Assembly: GCA_016880375.1 (NCBI GenBank)
Contig: JAEHDO010000322.1
Coordinates: 1-5,456, forward strand
DNA from: Betaproteobacteria bacterium
GTDB taxonomy: Bacteria; Pseudomonadota; Gammaproteobacteria; Burkholderiales; Rhodocyclaceae
Direction: 5' to 3'
Length of the DNA: 5,456 nucleotides
Every line of letters starts with the position of its first letter. Position 1 is the stretch's first letter. The translations under genes and the position numbers were made by a program. The notes under the pieces were generated by a model that saw only the letters and a program-made list of their open reading frames with translations, was not told where the DNA came from and ran no database searches. Of the stretch, positions 1 to 5,456 are shown one piece after another.

Positions 1-1379
1 AATTTGTGCGCGCCATGGGCGCCCAGGCTCATGATGTACTGCAGCGTCACCTGGTTGTCGGTGACGCCCTGCATCGACTTGTCGCGGGCGAACTGCAGGC
101 GCAGGCGCGAGAATTCGTCCTGCGACCAGTCGGCCATGAGCGAATGCCGCTGCGGCCGGTAGGAAGCGAAGTAGGCATTGGCCGGGTCGAGCGCAGCGAA
201 CACCGTGGCCGGATCGTAGCGTTTCGAGCCCGCGTTCAGCCAGTCGTAGCGGTAACCGACGCGCCACTGCGGCATGAACTGCCACACCGCCTGGGCGTAG
301 CCGCCGCTCTGGCGGGTGCCCAGGTTTCCCAGCGCCGGGCTGCCGGCGCAGGGTGAAGTCGCCACGCCCGAGGTGCAGGCCAGGTCGCCGTCCTCCGTGC
401 GACGGAAGACCTCCGCCTGAAGCTTCAGGTTGCGGTATTTCGGGTTGCCCTCGGGCGCCCATTTCCAGACGAAATCGGCGATCCAGGTGCGGCTGCGGCC
501 GGTGAACAGGCCTTCGACCTCGTTCGGGCCGAGCGGGTCGCTATCCTCGAAGTGCGCCTCGCGGTCCTTCGCCCGGGTACTCAGCCAGGACAGGCCGGCG
601 CGCCAGGCGTGCGAGCGGCCGACGTCGCCGCCGACATGGGCAAAGAGGGTGCTGGCGCCGACGCCGTTCTGGTTGCGGTCGGTGCCGGGAAAGCCGGCGC
701 CGCGGCCGATCTCGGCGCCGAACTCCATGAAGAGGTCGGTCGGCGCCACCCACTTCAGCTGCAGTCCGTCCTGGCCGTAATGCTCGCCGAACAGCGCCTT
801 GCTCATCAGCGGCGCGTCGGCGAAGTCCCAGGCATGCGGATGCTGCTCGTTGAGGTAGCCGATGCCGGAAAGGAAGCGGCCGCCCTTGAGCGTGAGGCCG
901 TGGCCGAGGCCGAGGGTCTGGAACCACGCCTCTTCCACTTCGGCCTCGCCGTCCTTGAGCGCCACGTTGAGCATGCCGCGGAAATAGGGATTGATGTTGG
1001 CCGAAACGATCAGCTCGGTATTGTCGACGGAAAAACCGCGTTCATCGCCGCCGTGAGCGTGGCCGCCCGCCGGCCAATAGCCGGTGAGGGAACGCTCCGG
1101 CACGTCCTTCATGCGGCGGTACTGCCCCTGCAGGATGAGCGACACCTCGGGATTGAAGCCGCCGGCCCCTTGCGCCGTACCGGCGCCGCCCTGTACAGGC
1201 TGACTCTTAACCGGCGCCGTTTCGGCGGCGGCCAGCCGCTGCTCCAGCGCCTCGATGCGCTGCTCGTAGGTTTTTTTCATCTGCGCGACTTCCTCGCGCA
1301 GGGCTTTCAGGTCTTCATCGGCCGCGACGGCGGGAAGCGCCAGCATGGCCACGACGGCAGGAATGCAGATTCGATGCAT
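1..1379 (-). CDS. Outer-membrane beta-barrel (porin-like) protein, 3' end cut by window edge
   Basis: The frame is open from an ATG at 1379 to the window edge, giving 459 residues plus two bases (TT) of the next codon. Residues 1-20 form a Sec signal peptide ending AVAA. Residues 21 to about 52 are heptad-like and charged, a probable coiled coil. The rest alternates aromatic and polar residues typical of beta strands, with Gly/Asp-rich loops. Histidines occur at 107/109 (GGHAHGG) and 180/182 (EQHPHAW), and a Cys pair at 335/344 may close a loop. The visible end reads LGAHGAHK followed by TT, which most simply gives a terminal Phe, the usual outer-membrane C-terminal signal, so the stop should lie just outside. 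No TonB plug domain is seen. Similar proteins are, from memory, sometimes labelled zinc-regulated outer-membrane receptors; the substrate is not shown here. A GGAG site 6 nt before the ATG supports the start. It follows the small exported protein gene and is probably cotranscribed with it. Confidence 0.85.
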   Translation of the reverse strand, partial: MHRICIPAVVAMLALPAVAADEDLKALREEVAQMKKTYEQRIEALEQRLAAAETAPVKSQPVQGGAGTAQGAGGFNPEVSLILQGQYRRMKDVPERSLTGYWPAGGHAHGGDERGFSVDNTELIVSANINPYFRGMLNVALKDGEAEVEEAWFQTLGLGHGLTLKGGRFLSGIGYLNEQHPHAWDFADAPLMSKALFGEHYGQDGLQLKWVAPTDLFMEFGAEIGRGAGFPGTDRNQNGVGASTLFAHVGGDVGRSHAWRAGLSWLSTRAKDREAHFEDSDPLGPNEVEGLFTGRSRTWIADFVWKWAPEGNPKYRNLKLQAEVFRRTEDGDLACTSGVATSPCAGSPALGNLGTRQSGGYAQAVWQFMPQWRVGYRYDWLNAGSKRYDPATVFAALDPANAYFASYRPQRHSLMADWSQDEFSRLRLQFARDKSMQGVTDNQVTLQYIMSLGAHGAHK

Positions 1380-1385
1380 GGTGTT

Positions 1386-1389
1386 CTCC
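1386..1389 (-). promoter_or_regulatory. Shine-Dalgarno site of the barrel protein gene
   Basis: GGAG on the minus strand lies 6 nt before the ATG at 1379. It fixes the start in front of a good signal peptide. No convincing sigma70 promoter was found between 1380 and 1445. Confidence 0.7.
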
Positions 1390-1406
1390 AAAGCAAATGA
1401 AACGAC

Positions 1407-1425
1407 CGCCGCTCCGTACGCGGCG
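1407..1425. other. GC hairpin between small gene and barrel gene
   Basis: CGCCGC (1407-1412) pairs perfectly with GCGGCG (1420-1425) around a 7-nt loop. On the minus strand no U-run follows, so it is not a standard intrinsic terminator. It could be a processing or stability element in the mRNA leader of the barrel gene, or chance in GC-rich DNA. Confidence 0.35.
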
Positions 1426-1445
1426 ATGGGTTCAACAACAAGGCT

Positions 1446-1778
1446 TCAGAGAACGGCGGGGGGAGCGCGGGAATCGTAGCGCCGTATCGTGCGGACTGAC
1501 TTTACCTGCGGCGCGGGAAAGGCGGATTCGACGTGTGCAAGCGCGCCTGCTGCGGAGAACGTGCTGCCCGGCAGCGCCGCATCGAGGCCGGCGAAGGCGG
1601 CGCAGCTGGTGCAGGACTGGCCGAGGACGGCCGCGGCGGCGTGCTCGCCGTCCGGCGCTTCGACGCCGACGACCGCCGGCGCGCCGAGGTGCGCCGCCCA
1701 GTGGGCGAACGCCGCCTGCTGCGCCCCGAACAGGCACAGCACGGCAAGAACGGCGATCAGCTTGCGGGAGAAATTCAT
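1446..1778 (-). CDS. Small exported Cys/His protein, DUF2946-like (tentative)
   Basis: This gene encodes 110 aa. Residues 1-25 are a clear Sec signal peptide: basic start (NFSRK), hydrophobic core, and AFA before the predicted mature start HWAAH. The mature part is Ala-rich with histidines at 26, 30, 46 and 82, a CxxC (C56, C59), and a C-terminal RAPPAVL. Small exported proteins with a Cys pair and a C-terminal RAPP-like end are, as I recall them, common in betaproteobacteria next to outer-membrane receptors and are often assigned to DUF2946; I could not verify membership. A metal or redox role in the periplasm is only an inference from the Cys and His residues. It begins 10 nt after the rlmI stop and ends 66 nt before the barrel gene. 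No Shine-Dalgarno sequence precedes the ATG, which is unusual in this window. The signal peptide argues strongly that the reading frame is real. Confidence 0.7.
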   Translation of the reverse strand: MNFSRKLIAVLAVLCLFGAQQAAFAHWAAHLGAPAVVGVEAPDGEHAAAAVLGQSCTSCAAFAGLDAALPGSTFSAAGALAHVESAFPAPQVKSVRTIRRYDSRAPPAVL

Positions 1779-1787
1779 CGGACCGGC

Positions 1788-1793
1788 ATTATA
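1788..1793 (-). promoter_or_regulatory. Candidate -10 box (TATAAT) at the rlmI stop codon
   Basis: A perfect TATAAT on the minus strand overlaps the TAA stop of rlmI and ends 9 nt before the ATG at 1778. A transcript from it would start at or almost at that ATG, giving a leaderless or nearly leaderless mRNA, which would fit the missing Shine-Dalgarno site. No good -35 hexamer is seen at 16-18 nt spacing (the best is TGAAGG), so the match may be chance. Confidence 0.3.
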
Positions 1794-2982
1794 CGGCCTG
1801 GCAGAGCAGGCCCTTCAGGTATTCGCCTTCCGGGAAGGCCAGCGCCACCGGATGGTCGGGCGCCGCCGAGAGGCGCCGCAGGATGCGCGCATCCGCGCCG
1901 GCATCGCCGGCCGCGCCGGCGACGATCTTCTGGAACAGCTCGAGGCCGATGCCGCCCGAGCAGGAGTAGGTCATCAGCAGGCCGCCCGGATTGAGCAGGC
2001 GGAAGCCGAGCAGGTTGATGTCCTTGTAGGCGCGCGCGGCGCGCGCGGCGTGGGCGGCGGAAGGGGCGAACTTGGGCGGGTCGAGGATGATCAGGTCGAA
2101 GCGCGCGCCGGCCTTCTTCAGCGCGCGCAGTTCCTCGAAGACGTCGGCGTCGCGCCACTCGGCGCGCCGGGCAGGGAGCTGCGGGTTCATCGCCAGGTTG
2201 CGCTGCGCCGCCTCGAGCGCCGGGCCGGAGCTGTCGATGGAGAGCGCCTGCGTCGCGCCGCCGGCCAGCGCCTGCAGACTGAAGCCGCCGGTGTAGCAGA
2301 AGCAGTTGAGCACGCTGCGCCCGTTCGCCAGCTCGCGCACCAGCCGCCGGTTCTCGCGCTGATCGAGGTAGAAGCCGGTCTTGTGGCCGCCGCGGAAGTC
2401 CACTTCGAGGCGGATGCCGTGCTCCTCGATCACCACCGGACCCGCCGGCTCGTCGCCGTGCAGGAAGCCGGTATGGGCTTCCAGGCCCTCCAGCCCGCGC
2501 ACATCCGAGTCGGAGCGTTCGAAGATGCGCGCGCAGCCGGTCGCCTGCAGCAGCGCCGCGACAATGGCGTCGCGCCATTTCTCGGCCCCGGCGCTGTTCA
2601 GCTGCAGCACCACCGTCTCGCCGTAGCGGTCGGCGATGATGCCCGGCAGGCCGTCCGATTCGCCATGGATGAGACGAAGTCCCTGCTGCCCGCGCAACTC
2701 GGGCAGGGCTTCACGCGCGGTGACGGCGGCAGCGACGCGGCGCTTGAAGAAGGCATGGTCGACGGTTTCGTCCGCATCGAAGGTCCACAGGCGGGCGCGA
2801 ATCTGCGAGTGCGGGCTGAACGCCGCCCGCCCCAATGGCCGGCCGTCGTCGGCAAGCACGTCCACCGTGTCGCCGGCGCGGGCGCGCCCCTTCAGGTGCG
2901 CCACCGCGCCGGCGAAAATCCAGGGGTGGCGGCGCATCACGGAGCGCTCCTTGCCGGGCATCAGGATGATCGCGGCGCTCAC
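1789..2982 (-). CDS. rlmI: 23S rRNA m5C1962 methyltransferase RlmI
   Basis: This protein of 397 aa (E. coli RlmI is 396) should methylate C1962 of 23S rRNA at carbon 5 using SAM, in the cytoplasm. Residues 1 to about 75 form the PUA RNA-binding domain, with the signature RRHPWIFAGAV near the start and SQIRARLWTFD after it. A central segment carries GESDGLPGIIADRYG and IEEHG, then GGHKTGFYLDQR (198-209). The Rossmann methyltransferase domain follows: SAM-binding motif VLNCFCYTGGFS (224-235), DPPKF (301-305), YKDIN (319-323) and SCSG (340-343), whose C341 is the likely nucleophile. The C-terminal DHPVALAFPEGEYLKG also matches RlmI. The GTG at 2982 is chosen because the protein then aligns from its first residue with RlmI; the frame stays open upstream but without family resemblance. 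The start overlaps the stop of the DUF364 gene as GTGA, suggesting translational coupling. The Shine-Dalgarno site is weak. A sister methyltransferase such as RlmL's C-terminal half is ruled out by the PUA domain. Confidence 0.93.
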   Translation of the reverse strand: MSAAIILMPGKERSVMRRHPWIFAGAVAHLKGRARAGDTVDVLADDGRPLGRAAFSPHSQIRARLWTFDADETVDHAFFKRRVAAAVTAREALPELRGQQGLRLIHGESDGLPGIIADRYGETVVLQLNSAGAEKWRDAIVAALLQATGCARIFERSDSDVRGLEGLEAHTGFLHGDEPAGPVVIEEHGIRLEVDFRGGHKTGFYLDQRENRRLVRELANGRSVLNCFCYTGGFSLQALAGGATQALSIDSSGPALEAAQRNLAMNPQLPARRAEWRDADVFEELRALKKAGARFDLIILDPPKFAPSAAHAARAARAYKDINLLGFRLLNPGGLLMTYSCSGGIGLELFQKIVAGAAGDAGADARILRRLSAAPDHPVALAFPEGEYLKGLLCQAV

Positions 2983-3830
2983 GGGCGACTGACTTTCTCG
3001 AGCAGGACATCGAGCCCGGGGTACTGTTGCGGCGTAAGCGTCACCTTGCGCGAGGCCGCGCCCCACTTCTCGCCGGCGGCAACGCGGGCGAGAAAGGCTT
3101 CCGCATCGGTGATCCAGGCCGTGCCCACGGCCGAAACGCCGGCGGCGAACAGCGGATCGGGCGGGCAGCCGGCCGAGGGGCCGACGATGGCGACGGCTTC
3201 CGCCCCGCGCCAGCAGCCGGACACTGCCTCGAAGGTGTCGTTCAGCAACAGCGTGCTGGTCGACACGATCTTGTTGCATCCGGCCAGCCGCGCCGGTTCG
3301 AGCGTAACGACCAGGCCCGGCTCCTCGCGCACCAGTTCGGCCTTCAGCTCCAGCACGGTGACGGGAATGCCGAGTGCCCGTGCCTGCGCGATGAGCGGCG
3401 TGAAGTGGCCGACCATGCCGAGGCGGTCGCCCGGCTTGAGCCGGAGCGAACCGAAAGAATCCGTGGAATTGTCGGCAACGAAGCCGGCGCGATCGTAAAG
3501 TCGGCGCGTCAGGGCATTGATTGCGGCGAGTCCAAGAGCACGCTCGGCGCCATCGCCTTCGGCATAGCCGCGCACCAGTTCCGTCGCCAAGCGCCCGACC
3601 TGCCCGCGATCACCGCGCGCATGCAGCGCGGCCAGCGTGCCGTCGAGCAGCGTGAAGGCGAGGCCGACGCTGCCGTCGTCGAGCTGCACGGCGCAGAACT
3701 CGCCCTCCTTGCCCGGCCGGTCGGCCAGCGGCGGCAGCACGATGCGCTTCACGCGCGCCGGTCCCAGCGCCGCATCGATGCGCTGTGCGGCATCAACCAG
3801 CCAATCCCGCACCGAAGTACTCGCGCTCAT
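2979..3830 (-). CDS. DUF4213/DUF364 protein, putative metal-binding Rossmann-like
   Basis: This protein has 283 aa. An N-terminal DUF4213-type part (about 1-115) is followed by a DUF364 domain (about 120-280). Family hallmarks seen are GMVGHFTPLI (138-147), TVLELK (158-163), STSTLLLNDTFEAV (190-203), and GPSAGCPPDPLF (217-228) with GVSAVGT after it. The reaction is unknown. The first solved structure of the family combined an enolase-like N-terminal fold with a Rossmann-like fold and was proposed to act in heavy-metal chelation; that is prior knowledge, not seen here. Cysteines lie at 46, 185, 206 and 222. No signal peptide or membrane segment is present, so it is cytoplasmic. The ATG at 3830 is chosen because the upstream extension to 4304 lies inside xerC in another frame and shows no family similarity. 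It overlaps xerC by ATGA and rlmI by GTGA. The purine run GAAGAAGAA (3831-3839) abuts the ATG and is at best a weak ribosome site. The family assignment is fairly sure; the function is not. Confidence 0.85.
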   Translation of the reverse strand: MSASTSVRDWLVDAAQRIDAALGPARVKRIVLPPLADRPGKEGEFCAVQLDDGSVGLAFTLLDGTLAALHARGDRGQVGRLATELVRGYAEGDGAERALGLAAINALTRRLYDRAGFVADNSTDSFGSLRLKPGDRLGMVGHFTPLIAQARALGIPVTVLELKAELVREEPGLVVTLEPARLAGCNKIVSTSTLLLNDTFEAVSGCWRGAEAVAIVGPSAGCPPDPLFAAGVSAVGTAWITDAEAFLARVAAGEKWGAASRKVTLTPQQYPGLDVLLEKVSRP

Positions 3831-4732
3831 TTCTTCTTCGCCCGCGGGTGCGCGGCATCGTAAACCTTGGCCAGATGCATGAAGTCCAGATGCGTATACA
3901 CCTGCGTCGTGCCGATGCTGGAATGGCCGAGCATCTCCTGCACGGCGCGCAGGTCGCCGGAGGACTGCAGCACGTGCGAAGCGAAGGAGTGGCGCAGCAT
4001 GTGCGGATGGACGTGGGCGCCGAGGCCGGCCTTCTTCGCCCAGCGATCGAGACGCAGCTGGATCATGCGCATCGACAGGCGCGTGCCGTTGCGGCTTACG
4101 AACAGCGCCGGGCAGTCGGCGGCGGCCACCTCGTCGCGTCGCGCCAGCCACGCCGCCAGCGCCTGCCGCGCCTTGGCGCCGACCGGCACGGTGCGCGTCT
4201 TGGCACGCTTGCCGGTGACGGTCACCTCGCCCGACGCCAGATCCTGCGCCATGTCGCAATCGAGGCCAGCCAGCTCGGCCAGCCGCAGGCCGGAGGAGTA
4301 GCACAGCTCGAACAGGGCCTTGTCGCGCAGTTCCAGCAGGCCGTCGGCCTCCATTTCCAGCAGTGCATTCGCCTGGTCGGCCGAGAGCACCGACGGCAGC
4401 GCCTTCTTCGACTTCGGCGCGCGCACGGCCAGGCAGGGGTTCTGTTCCAGGCCGCGATGCCGCGCCAGCCAGTTGAAGAAACCGCGCCAGGCCGACAGCA
4501 CGCGCGCCAGCGTGCGCCCCGACAGCCCGCGCGCGTGCAGCTGCGCGACGAAGCGGCGGATGTCGTGGTGTTTCAGCTTGTCGAGCGGGCTGGCGCCGGC
4601 CAGTGACAGCAGCGCGGCGAGGTCGTGGCCGTAGCCCTCGAGGGTGAGCGGGCTGACGCGGCGCTGGTGGGCCAGCTCGTCGAGGTAGGCCGCGGCCGCG
4701 GTCTTTGCCTCTTCGCCTGTCAGGCCGCTCAA
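3827..4732 (-). CDS. xerC: Tyrosine recombinase XerC
   Basis: This 301-aa protein should resolve chromosome dimers at dif together with XerD, in the cytoplasm at the division septum. The N-terminal SAM-like core-binding domain covers about 5-95 (YLDELAHQRRVSPLTLEGY; FFNWLARHRGLEQNPC). The catalytic domain has all six expected residues: R150 (SSGLRLAEL), K175 (TVTGK), H244 and R247 (HPHMLRHSFASH), H270 (LGHSSIGTTQ) and nucleophile Y279 (VYTHLDF). The end LAKVYDAAHPRAKKK is the standard XerC tail. The place beside DUF484 and dapF matches the known xerC locus and argues against XerD or a phage or integron integrase. The start is TTG at 4732, 3 nt after the DUF484 stop, with GGAG 6 nt upstream; no ATG fits the N-terminal alignment. 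The stop overlaps the next gene's ATG by 4 nt. Confidence 0.95.
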   Translation of the reverse strand: MSGLTGEEAKTAAAAYLDELAHQRRVSPLTLEGYGHDLAALLSLAGASPLDKLKHHDIRRFVAQLHARGLSGRTLARVLSAWRGFFNWLARHRGLEQNPCLAVRAPKSKKALPSVLSADQANALLEMEADGLLELRDKALFELCYSSGLRLAELAGLDCDMAQDLASGEVTVTGKRAKTRTVPVGAKARQALAAWLARRDEVAAADCPALFVSRNGTRLSMRMIQLRLDRWAKKAGLGAHVHPHMLRHSFASHVLQSSGDLRAVQEMLGHSSIGTTQVYTHLDFMHLAKVYDAAHPRAKKK

Positions 4733-4735
4733 GGA

Positions 4736-5386
4736 TTACTCCAGCGTTCTCAGCAGCGCCGCGCTCGCCAGGTCGCCGATGTGGCCGAGGTAGAGCGTGC
4801 CCATCTCGGGATAGAAGCGCTGCACGTCCTCGGAGCCGAGGGCCAGCAGGCCGAGCGTCTCGGCCTCGCGCCGCAGCGCCACCAGCGCCACCGAGCGCAC
4901 CTGTTCGCCGGCCTCGCCGAACCAGGCGGCAGCCTCGAAGCCGGCGTTGGCGCCGCAGAAGGGATGCGCCAGCCCGGCGGCGAAGATGCGCGTCTGTTCA
5001 TTCACCCCGGCGAACTCCGCCGCATCGGCCTGCGCCGGCAGGTTCCACAGCCGGAAGGCGACATGCGGCACGGCAAAATCCTCGCCGAGATGCGTCAGGA
5101 GAACATGCCGCACCCCGGCAAAATCGCGCGCGCCGGCCAGGGCCGTCGCCAGGCGATGCACCTTCTCGCCGATGGCATCGTTCTCCTCGCCGAAGCGGAT
5201 GAGCTCGCCCAGTTTGCCTTCCAGCTGCTTGGCTTTCTCGCGCAGCGTCAGGATCTGCCGCTCGGTGATGGAGATGGCGCGGCCGCCATGCGGATGCGGG
5301 ATGTAGAGCTGCGCCAGCAGGTCGGCGTATTCCTCGAAGAAATTCGGATGATCCTGCAGGTAGCGCGCGATTTCGTCGGCCTTCAT
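4736..5386 (-). CDS. DUF484 family GAF-like protein
   Basis: This protein has 216 aa, close to the usual DUF484 length. The N-terminus has the family signature: YLQDHPNFFEEY (9-20), then PHPHGGRAISITERQ (30-44), followed by a charged helical stretch, probably a coiled coil, to about 75. The C-terminal part (about 76-216) is a GAF-like domain containing LGLLALGSEDVQRFYPEMG and the end DLASAALLRTLE. The biochemical function of the family is unknown. It usually sits between dapF and xerC, as here, which suggests a conserved but undefined link to that operon. It is cytoplasmic: no signal peptide or membrane segment is seen. The ATG at 5386 has a strong Shine-Dalgarno site 9 nt upstream. The gene starts 17 nt after the dapF stop and ends 3 nt before the xerC start. 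E. coli YigA is the related protein at the same locus. Confidence 0.92.
   Translation of the reverse strand: MKADEIARYLQDHPNFFEEYADLLAQLYIPHPHGGRAISITERQILTLREKAKQLEGKLGELIRFGEENDAIGEKVHRLATALAGARDFAGVRHVLLTHLGEDFAVPHVAFRLWNLPAQADAAEFAGVNEQTRIFAAGLAHPFCGANAGFEAAAWFGEAGEQVRSVALVALRREAETLGLLALGSEDVQRFYPEMGTLYLGHIGDLASAALLRTLE
4739..4742 (-). promoter_or_regulatory. Shine-Dalgarno site deciding the TTG start of xerC
   Basis: GGAG on the minus strand lies inside the last codons of the DUF484 gene, 6 nt before the TTG at 4732. It is the main local support for that non-ATG start. Confidence 0.65.
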
Positions 5387-5395
5387 TCTCGTCGT

Positions 5396-5402
5396 TCCTC
5401 CC
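5396..5402 (-). promoter_or_regulatory. Shine-Dalgarno site of the DUF484 gene
   Basis: GGGAGGA on the minus strand ends 9 nt before the ATG at 5386. It lies in the 17-nt gap after dapF, and that gap is too short to hold a promoter, so dapF and the DUF484 gene are probably cotranscribed. Confidence 0.75.
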
Positions 5403-5403
5403 G

Positions 5404-5456
5404 TTAAATGTCTATTTCGCTGTCGAACACCGTCACCGCCGGGCCGGTCATCAGCA
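5404..5456 (-). CDS. dapF: Diaminopimelate epimerase DapF, C-terminal end only
   Basis: Only the last 16 codons and the TAA (5404-5406) are inside the window; they read LMTGPAVTVFDSEIDI. The segment MTGPA followed by a short strand VTVF and an acidic end is the usual C-terminus of DapF, which interconverts LL- and meso-diaminopimelate for lysine and peptidoglycan synthesis. The catalytic cysteines lie outside the window. The identification rests on this short tail together with the following DUF484 - xerC pair, a well-known neighbourhood of dapF in proteobacteria. The gene was probably complete in the genome. Confidence 0.8.
   Translation of the reverse strand, partial: LMTGPAVTVFDSEIDI

Noticed and set aside
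552..1400. A 282-codon plus-strand open frame opposite the barrel protein
   Set aside because: The minus-strand frame has a signal peptide, Shine-Dalgarno site and outer-membrane features; the plus-strand frame has none and is a GC-skew shadow.
1407..1425. Intrinsic terminator between the small gene and the barrel gene
   Set aside because: The stem is only 6 bp and is followed on the minus strand by mixed sequence instead of a U-run.
1380..1445. Sigma70 promoter or Zur/Fur operator before the barrel gene
   Set aside because: TTGTTG at 1436-1441 has no acceptable -10 partner, and no clear AT-rich palindrome like a Zur or Fur box is visible in this GC-rich gap.
2983..3279. Longer rlmI with a 99-residue N-terminal extension
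   Set aside because: The extension lies within the DUF364 gene in another frame and has no family similarity; GTG at 2982 gives an end-to-end match with RlmI.
1489..3498. A 669-codon plus-strand open frame opposite rlmI and the DUF364 gene
   Set aside because: It lies antisense to three well-recognised genes. Its residues are the Ala/Arg/Gly-rich mix expected from GC-rich codons read on the other strand, and it shows no domain or credible ribosome site.
3027..3863. A 278-codon plus-strand open frame opposite the DUF364 gene
   Set aside because: It is antisense to a conserved protein family and low in complexity, with no recognisable motif.
3831..4304. Longer DUF364 protein starting inside xerC
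   Set aside because: The extra residues are an Arg/Gly/Ala-rich shadow of xerC; the ATG at 3830 overlapping the xerC stop is far more likely.
3827..4732. Phage or integron integrase rather than XerC
   Set aside because: There is no att site, tRNA or other mobile gene nearby, and the C-terminus plus the dapF - DUF484 neighbourhood are typical of chromosomal xerC.

Overview
The window looks like a stretch of chromosome from a high-GC betaproteobacterium, most likely of the Rhodocyclales group. This placement is an inference from the GC-rich codon use, from the dapF - DUF484 - xerC gene order, and from the style of the outer-membrane protein. No rRNA, marker gene or database search supports it further. 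All supportable genes lie on the minus strand and are transcribed from right to left. There is almost no non-coding DNA, and no mobile element, tRNA, rRNA or CRISPR was seen.

Right part (5456 to 2979): the last 16 codons of dapF (lysine/peptidoglycan biosynthesis) are followed by a DUF484 protein (GAF-like, 216 aa) and by xerC, a tyrosine recombinase of 301 aa with a complete active site. dapF - DUF484 - xerC is a conserved proteobacterial block. Next is a DUF4213/DUF364 protein (283 aa, putative metal-binding or Rossmann-like). Its start overlaps the xerC stop as ATGA, and its stop overlaps the next start as GTGA, so it is tightly wedged between its neighbours.

Middle (2982 to 1789): rlmI, a full-length 23S rRNA m5C1962 methyltransferase with an N-terminal PUA domain and a C-terminal SAM-dependent domain. 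It starts at GTG.

Left part (1778 to 1): a small exported Cys/His-containing protein (110 aa) is followed by a large outer-membrane beta-barrel protein with a signal peptide, a periplasmic coiled coil and a histidine-bearing loop. This barrel gene runs off the left edge with probably only one base of its last Phe codon and the stop codon missing. Together the two look like an envelope module, perhaps for metal uptake (inference). A perfect TATAAT overlaps the rlmI stop codon just before the small gene, which has no visible Shine-Dalgarno sequence. This may mark the border between the housekeeping operon and the envelope pair.

Most of the window is conserved housekeeping sequence. I see no convincing new multi-gene system. 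The points most worth a second look are the rlmI/small-gene junction, the small protein plus barrel pair, and the position of the DUF364 gene.
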